From: Candidatus Woesearchaeota archaeon
GTDB taxonomy: Archaea > Nanobdellota > Nanobdellia > Woesearchaeales > ARS49
DNA: 8,323 nt
Reading direction: 5' to 3'
Assembly (NCBI GenBank): GCA_016203345.1
Contig: JACQMZ010000001.1
Coordinates: 1-8,323, forward strand
Positions 4,989 through 8,323 of this stretch are shown here, piece by piece. Under the pieces are notes generated by a model, which was given only the letters and a program-made list of their open reading frames with translations, did not search any database and was not told the DNA's origin. The position numbers and the translations under genes were made by a program. The first letter of the stretch is position 1, and each line of letters begins with the position of its first letter.

Positions 4989-5150
4989 ATGGGCGACTTC
5001 AAAACAAACCTCAGCGCGCGACAAGACAAAGACGGCATCGCCAAAGTCATGACGTCGCTCAGGGCAGTGCCTGACGCAGACAAAAGCATGAAGTCAAAAC
5101 TAACCGGAGGAGGCGCCAGAAAAAAAACAAAAAGCCTCCTGGAGGACTAA
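4989..5150 (+). CDS. Small basic protein (53 aa) between the VWA and GATase-like genes
   Basis: A complete 53-codon frame fills the gap between the VWA and GATase-like genes. It starts 6 nt after the VWA stop and ends 3 nt before the next ATG. The protein begins MGDFKTNLSARQDKDGIAKV, carries a central MTSLRAVPDADKSMKSK segment, then a Gly-Gly-Gly and a Lys/Arg-rich stretch, and ends SLLED. Its C-ending codon preference matches the neighbouring operon genes, which supports real coding. It has no membrane segment, cysteine or recognisable domain. A weak GGGGT precedes the start, so translation is probably coupled to the VWA gene. Its final codons contain the SD of the next gene. It could be an adaptor or a kinase substrate; function is unknown. 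Confidence 0.65.
   Translation: MGDFKTNLSARQDKDGIAKVMTSLRAVPDADKSMKSKLTGGGARKKTKSLLED
5108..5140 (+). promoter_or_regulatory. Inverted repeat next to the SD of the GATase-like gene
   Basis: AGGAGGC (5108-5114) pairs perfectly with GCCTCCT (5134-5140) around a 19-nt A-rich loop. The real SD GGAGG (5141-5145) follows directly. The left arm is itself SD-like, so two anti-SD-competing sequences lie within 40 nt. This could modulate initiation at 5154 or act as a weak pause signal inside the operon. Confidence 0.45.
5141..5145 (+). promoter_or_regulatory. Ribosome binding site of the GATase-like gene
   Basis: GGAGG is placed 8 nt before the ATG at 5154, inside the last codons of the 53-aa gene. 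The initiation region then reads CCATGGCCATCAGC, matching CCATGGCCATAAGC at the first operon gene (2151-2164) at 13 of 14 positions. Confidence 0.8.
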
Positions 5151-5153
5151 ACC

Positions 5154-6023
5154 ATGGCCATCAGCAAAGCATACGCGAGCAGCGGAAAAATCTTCGAACA
5201 AGTCAGCGTGCGAAACAGCCCAGGACTTGCCGAACAGCTCAAAGCCATTGAGCCGGGAGAAATCGTCGTCGTGCAAGGAACGTACGACCACGTCGAAAAA
5301 CTTCTTGACACCATCCACGTGCCATACGCGCTGATTGAACGAGAAGAGATGAAAACGCACAACGGCGGACGCGTCATGTTCGTCAATTGCGCATCGTACG
5401 ACAACGGCACCGGCGTGCCAAAAAAAAGCCTTGAACAGTTTGTGCAAGACGGCGGACGACTCGTCACCACAGACTGGGCAGTCAGCGTCATCACGCACGC
5501 CTTCCCCGGCAGACTGGAGAAAAAAGGCAAAACAACAGACGACGTTGTTGAAATCCAGTGCCCGACAGACATTGCCAGGCGCCTCATCGGCCTCAACTAC
5601 GCCCAATGCCACCCGAAATGGTGGCTTGAAGGCAGCAGCGACGTGTACGACATCAAAAACGGCGTCGTGCCCATCATCACCAGCGACGAAATGAAAGAAA
5701 AATACGGCAGCCCGCACATCGCTGTCGGATTCGCAGAAGGCAAAGGCGAAGTCGTGCACTTCATCAGCCACCTTGAACTGCAACGCACGCATCTTCGCAC
5801 AAAAGCAGACAAGGAAGGACTTGACGCGTTCCTTGAAAAAATGAAGACAAGCAAAACCGCAGACATGGAAGACGCATCAGTCGCAGAACTCGAAGCGGCG
5901 TACAGCACGCTCAACACGCTCGCCTACCTCTGCGCGCGCACACCACTCCTGAACACAGGCGGCATGAAAAGCATGACCACAGCAAAAAGCGTTGGCAGCG
6001 CGAAAAGCATGAGGCTCGCATGA
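5154..6023 (+). CDS. Class-I glutamine amidotransferase-like (ThuA-like) protein
   Basis: A 289-aa protein whose pattern suggests a flavodoxin-like/GATase1-like fold. Strands E36-I-V-V-V-Q and V74-M-F-V-N precede a turn carrying C79, at the place of a nucleophile elbow. Then comes a helix with L93-E-Q-F-V-Q and the signature G100-G-R-L-V-T-T-D-W-A, common in ThuA and related GATase1-like families. A later block, G-K-G-E-V-V-H-F-I-S-H (about 209-219), resembles the family's C-terminal strand. No clear Cys-His-Glu triad can be assigned, so enzymatic activity is uncertain; it may be a binding protein. The last 25 residues are a Ser/Thr/Lys-rich, probably disordered tail with repeated KSM and AKS elements, plausible phosphorylation sites for the operon kinase. 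Its stop overlaps the next start by 4 nt (ATGA). Confidence 0.65.
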   Translation: MAISKAYASSGKIFEQVSVRNSPGLAEQLKAIEPGEIVVVQGTYDHVEKLLDTIHVPYALIEREEMKTHNGGRVMFVNCASYDNGTGVPKKSLEQFVQDGGRLVTTDWAVSVITHAFPGRLEKKGKTTDDVVEIQCPTDIARRLIGLNYAQCHPKWWLEGSSDVYDIKNGVVPIITSDEMKEKYGSPHIAVGFAEGKGEVVHFISHLELQRTHLRTKADKEGLDAFLEKMKTSKTADMEDASVAELEAAYSTLNTLAYLCARTPLLNTGGMKSMTTAKSVGSAKSMRLA

Positions 6024-6907
6024 ACGCCATCGCCACCGTGCCACCATACGCGCCCTTCGTCAAAGAAGTCGCGCGGCATCCAGTGGTGAGCGGCATACGC
6101 CTTAACACCGTCATGCCAGTCAAAGAACCGCTCGAGGACGTGCTCAAGCGGCTCCAAGACTTTGCCGGTGAAAAAACTGTGTGGATAGACCTGAAAGGAC
6201 GGCAGCTGCGCACGACAAGCTATGCAACACCGCCATTTACCGAAGTCACCATCAGCCACGCCATCGACGTCAAGACTCCAGTAATGGCGTATTTTGGAAA
6301 CGGACGAGAAGCCGCAACTCTCGCAGGCGTGAACGGCAACAAGCTGTTTTTTCTTGACGGACCACGACGAGTGGTTGGTCCGGGAGAAAGCATCAACATC
6401 CCAGATGCAGGGCTCGTAATTCATGGAGGGCTCACGGACGGAGACAAAGCATACATAGAAGCCGCGCGCCAAGTAGGCAACCACCACTACATGCTGTCGT
6501 TCGTGGAGTCCAAACAAGACATCGACGACCTCAAAAAACTGGATGACAACGCCATCGTGGTCGCAAAAATCGAAAGCCGCAAAGGACTGGAGTACGTGCG
6601 GGAAAAATTCGACAACACTTCACGCCTCATGGCCGCACGCGGAGACCTCTACATCGAAATCAAACGGCCGCACCACATCCTCGAAGCAGTAGAAACAATC
6701 GTGGCGAAAGATCCTGACGCGATAGCAGCAAGCCGCATCCTCAGCTCCCTCGCCATTTCGCCAGAACCATTATGCGAAGACATCAGCGACGTCGCATACT
6801 TAACAAAAACTGGCTACAAAACACTCATGCTCGGCGACGAAGTCTGCCTGCGGAGGGAATCAGTAATTGGAGCGCTGAATTTACTTGAAGCGATTGCGGA
6901 GAGGTGA
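6020..6907 (+). CDS. Pyruvate-kinase-like TIM-barrel enzyme lacking the C domain
   Basis: A 295-aa protein aligning by eye with the catalytic barrel of pyruvate kinase. Matches are I26-R-L-N29 (MRLNFSH motif, but Ser-His lost), W55-I-D-L-K-G-R-Q-L-R64-T (LLDTKGPEIRT), L138-T-D-G-D-K (the LAEKDK region), and V180-V-A-K183-I-E185-S-R-K-G-L (catalytic lysine and metal-binding glutamate kept). A206-R-G-D209-L (metal aspartate kept) and I-S-D-V-A-Y with M-L-G-D-E near residues 257-277 (GDVANA and MLSGES) complete the set. The B domain is short (about 65 aa) and the allosteric C domain is absent, against roughly 470 aa in ordinary enzymes. The TATQM block reads A-A-S-R-I-L. It therefore probably handles a phosphoenolpyruvate-like substrate or has another lyase/transferase role rather than glycolysis. 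GAGG lies 5 nt before the ATG. It is the last gene of the operon. Confidence 0.82.
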   Translation: MNAIATVPPYAPFVKEVARHPVVSGIRLNTVMPVKEPLEDVLKRLQDFAGEKTVWIDLKGRQLRTTSYATPPFTEVTISHAIDVKTPVMAYFGNGREAATLAGVNGNKLFFLDGPRRVVGPGESINIPDAGLVIHGGLTDGDKAYIEAARQVGNHHYMLSFVESKQDIDDLKKLDDNAIVVAKIESRKGLEYVREKFDNTSRLMAARGDLYIEIKRPHHILEAVETIVAKDPDAIAASRILSSLAISPEPLCEDISDVAYLTKTGYKTLMLGDEVCLRRESVIGALNLLEAIAER

Positions 6908-6913
6908 AGACAG

Positions 6914-7159
6914 TCACTGCTCATCCTTGTGGTACAAGTCGAGAAAAATAATCTTATTTTCCTCCTTTGCGTAAGCGTACGACAATCTGAAGGGAGTCAC
7001 GTAAACTTCCCTTGTTCCCTTTCTCGCATAACGCATCGGCTTCCCAAGTTCTGGATCAAGTAATATCTTTTCTATTTGGCGAAAAACGCGCTCCTTCGTG
7101 GACGCATCCCTGATCTTTGAAAAAATCCTCAAAAAACGATCAGTTCTTTCAACATTCAT
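6914..7159 (-). CDS. RelE/ParE-family toxin
   Basis: An 81-aa protein with the RelE-superfamily layout. Two N-terminal helices (residues 4-18, 21-35) are followed by LLDPELGKPMRY, then strands T-R-E-V-Y-V, R-L-S-Y-A-Y and K-I-I-F-L-D, ending in Y-H-K-D-E-Q. Toxins of this family bind the ribosome A site and cut mRNA, or poison gyrase (ParE). The Arg/Lys at 43-48 and the C-terminal Tyr-His-Lys sit where RelE catalytic residues often lie, so mRNA interferase activity is more likely; this is inference. Its ATG overlaps the antitoxin stop by 4 nt, so translation is coupled. The gene is convergent with the eight-gene operon, only 6 nt from its end. Confidence 0.85.
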   Translation of the reverse strand: MNVERTDRFLRIFSKIRDASTKERVFRQIEKILLDPELGKPMRYARKGTREVYVTPFRLSYAYAKEENKIIFLDLYHKDEQ

Positions 7160-7434
7160 GCTTTCTTAAGTTCTCCGAGAAATTCGTCCGCAGACATTGA
7201 CTTGAAACGCCCTTTGTCATACTCTTTCCACGCTTCCTCAGTCCTACGAGCAAACGCCAAATCTTCTGCAAGATGCTTGCGAAACGCACTTGCCTTTTTT
7301 AGAATAATCTGCTCCTTGTTCCGAATCACGATGAGCCTGTCTCCTTCGCGCAAGTCGCCGCGTAACTCCACTGGAATCACCACTTGCCCTTTGGAACTCA
7401 CGCTTGTTACACTGATATCGGTCATAAGACTCAC
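7156..7434 (-). CDS. AbrB/MazE-type antitoxin
   Basis: A 92-aa protein. The N-terminal half (I7-S-V-T-S-V-S-S-K-G-Q-V-V-I-P) is a classic AbrB/SpoVT swapped-hairpin DNA-binding domain. The charged helical C-terminal half (about 50-92, ending S-A-D-E-F-L-G-E-L-K-K-A) is likely to wrap around the toxin. Binding of the AbrB domain to its own promoter would give autorepression, as is usual for type II pairs. The GTG at 7434 is chosen because it lies about 27.5 nt from the TATA centre, like the leaderless starts of neighbouring genes. An in-frame ATG at 7425 (89 aa) would need a 10-12-nt leader and cannot be excluded. The antitoxin precedes the toxin, the usual order. Confidence 0.87.
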   Translation of the reverse strand: MSLMTDISVTSVSSKGQVVIPVELRGDLREGDRLIVIRNKEQIILKKASAFRKHLAEDLAFARRTEEAWKEYDKGRFKSMSADEFLGELKKA

Positions 7435-7456
7435 GTAGGTAAGATACGGCTTACTT

Positions 7457-7471
7457 GTATTTAAATCTTTC
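7457..7471 (-). promoter_or_regulatory. BRE/TATA promoter of the toxin-antitoxin pair
   Basis: The minus strand carries the same 15-mer as 491-505, with TTTAAATA at 7465-7458. Expected transcription start is about 7435, just before the GTG at 7434. It lies in the 48-nt gap after the tag gene. Confidence 0.75.
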
Positions 7472-7482
7472 CTCTCAGTGAA

Positions 7483-8028
7483 CTACGACTTCCAACATTC
7501 GATCGCGTGATCATTCACCATGCCAACAGCCTGCATGAACGCATAACAAATCGTGCTGCCGACAAAACGAAACCCGCGCTTCTTCAAATCCTTGGACATC
7601 GCATCAGATTCCTTGGACGTCGCCTGCCATTTCCCATGCTCAACGTAATTCCTTATCGTCTTGCCGTTGGTGAACTGCCAAATGTAACTATCGAACGAGC
7701 CACATTGCTTTTGAATATCGAGAAAAGCTTGTGCATTGCTAATCGCAGACTCAATCTTCAAACGGTTACGGATAATTCCCACATCATTCATCAACCTTTT
7801 TACATCAGTGTAGGTCATGCGCGCAACCTGTTGCGGATCAAAATCATGAAAGGCACGCCTGTAACCTTCCCGGCGCTTCAAAATAGTGGACCACGACAGC
7901 CCTGCCTGCGCACCCTCTAAAATGAGAAATTCAAACAAAGTCCTGTCGTCATGCACTGGCACAGCCCACTCCTCGTCATGGTACTGCTCATACAATGAAT
8001 CTCCAGTGCCAAAACAACGGTTTTTCAT
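7483..8028 (-). CDS. tag: DNA-3-methyladenine glycosylase I
   Basis: A 181-aa protein matching Tag across its whole length (E. coli Tag is 187 aa). The enzyme excises 3-methyladenine from alkylated DNA, starting base excision repair. Family blocks are seen in order. C5 follows MKNR, then SLYEQYHDEEW, with a Zn-binding histidine, and LFEFLILEGAQAGLSWSTIL, with the base-pocket glutamate and tryptophan. D-V-G-I-I-R-N-R-L-K-I comes next, then K-K-R-G-F-R-F-V-G-S-T-I-C-Y-A-F-M-Q, and N-D-H-A-I-E-C with the last two Zn ligands. All four Zn ligands and the active-site acid are kept, so it should be active. The ATG at 8028 is preferred to the TTG at 8046 because it restores the family's usual N-terminus. 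It starts 22 nt after the small gene upstream, probably in one transcript. Confidence 0.95.
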   Translation of the reverse strand: MKNRCFGTGDSLYEQYHDEEWAVPVHDDRTLFEFLILEGAQAGLSWSTILKRREGYRRAFHDFDPQQVARMTYTDVKRLMNDVGIIRNRLKIESAISNAQAFLDIQKQCGSFDSYIWQFTNGKTIRNYVEHGKWQATSKESDAMSKDLKKRGFRFVGSTICYAFMQAVGMVNDHAIECWKS

Positions 8029-8050
8029 ACAACCTCTGCGAAGCAATCAG

Positions 8051-8290
8051 TCATTTGCTTGCCTGCGACTTAATCCTATTACAATCCCACTCCACCTGCG
8101 AGTAACGCATGTATCCTGAGTATGCACGCGCCGCGCCAGAACACTCCCGCCAACGGTAATAACGTCCATCTTTCATGACGCAATCGTCATGCATCACGCA
8201 CTGAAATGACTCCCCTCCCATCCTGCCGGCAAGAACCACAGACACACTCACCAGCGCGAATATCACCAAAATCGCAAGGAGGTAATTCAT
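8051..8290 (-). CDS. Small membrane-anchored or secreted four-cysteine protein
   Basis: A 79-aa protein. Residues 3-21 are a hydrophobic segment (L-L-A-I-L-V-I-F-A-L-V-S-V-S-V-V-L-A) with almost no charge before it, acting as a signal peptide or single membrane anchor. There is no lipobox. The remaining 58 residues would face outward and hold C31, C37, C50 and C70, enough for two disulfides, plus a cluster of Tyr, Trp and Arg (Y44-Y-R-W-R; Y57, Y60, Y63). I do not recognise the family. The ATG at 8290, not the TTG at 8296, is chosen because the TATA box is centred 26.5 nt upstream, giving a leaderless mRNA. The tag gene follows after 22 nt, so the two are probably co-transcribed, though no functional link is evident. 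Confidence 0.75.
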   Translation of the reverse strand: MNYLLAILVIFALVSVSVVLAGRMGGESFQCVMHDDCVMKDGRYYRWRECSGAARAYSGYMRYSQVEWDCNRIKSQASK

Positions 8291-8312
8291 GACCAAAGTA
8301 TAGACACACTAC

Positions 8313-8320
8313 TATATATA
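8313..8320 (-). promoter_or_regulatory. TATA box of the small protein-tag transcript
   Basis: TATATATA is centred 26.5 nt upstream of the ATG at 8290, at the right edge of the window, the same spacing as for the other leaderless genes here. Confidence 0.7.
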
Positions 8321-8323
8321 GAC

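Noticed and set aside
5100..5792. 230-codon open frame on the minus strand opposite the GATase-like gene
   Set aside because: Its translation is a low-complexity mix of Phe, Val, Asp and His typical of antisense frames, with no SD or promoter placed for it.
2153..6907. Prophage or plasmid segment
   Set aside because: There is no integrase, terminase, structural or replication gene in the window. Only the faint likeness of the first small protein to phage proteins points that way.

Overview
The window looks like part of an archaeal chromosome. Five genes or gene pairs (starts at 423-, 527+, 2035-, 7434- and 8290-) have an archaeal TATA box centred about 26-28 nt upstream of the start codon, the spacing of leaderless archaeal transcripts. 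Internal genes instead use strong Shine-Dalgarno (SD) sequences (GGAGG). A PhoU protein fused to an AbrB-type DNA-binding domain and small winged-helix regulators fit this. I cannot fix the lineage; a DPANN-type or euryarchaeal genome is a reasonable guess.

Left flank (1-1114): the 5' part of a tRNA-Leu(GAG) gene runs off the left edge on the minus strand, and its T arm stops matching a tRNA just before the edge. Next come two divergent small genes, a minus-strand probable winged-helix protein (121-423) and a plus-strand winged-helix regulator (527-850). The gap 851-1114 has no gene but holds a striking set of perfect and nested inverted repeats (902-1088).

Centre (1115-6907): a minus-strand AbrB-PhoU regulator (1115-2035) is divergent from a tightly packed plus-strand operon of eight genes (2153-6907). 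In order: a 95-aa unknown protein, a 111-aa unknown protein, an NMN-adenylyltransferase-like nucleotidyltransferase, a Hanks-type Ser/Thr protein kinase, a von Willebrand factor A (VWA) protein with a MIDAS metal site, a 53-aa small protein, a class-I glutamine-amidotransferase-like/ThuA-like protein, and a truncated pyruvate-kinase-like enzyme. Genes overlap or are separated by 3-38 nt and several carry near-identical ribosome binding sites, so they are probably one transcript. The mix of a signalling pair (kinase plus VWA) with two or three metabolic enzyme homologues matches no pathway I can name and is the main candidate for an undescribed system.

Right flank (6914-8290, all minus strand): a toxin-antitoxin pair (RelE-like toxin with an AbrB-type antitoxin), 3-methyladenine DNA glycosylase I (tag), and a small membrane-anchored or secreted four-cysteine protein that seems to be co-transcribed with tag.
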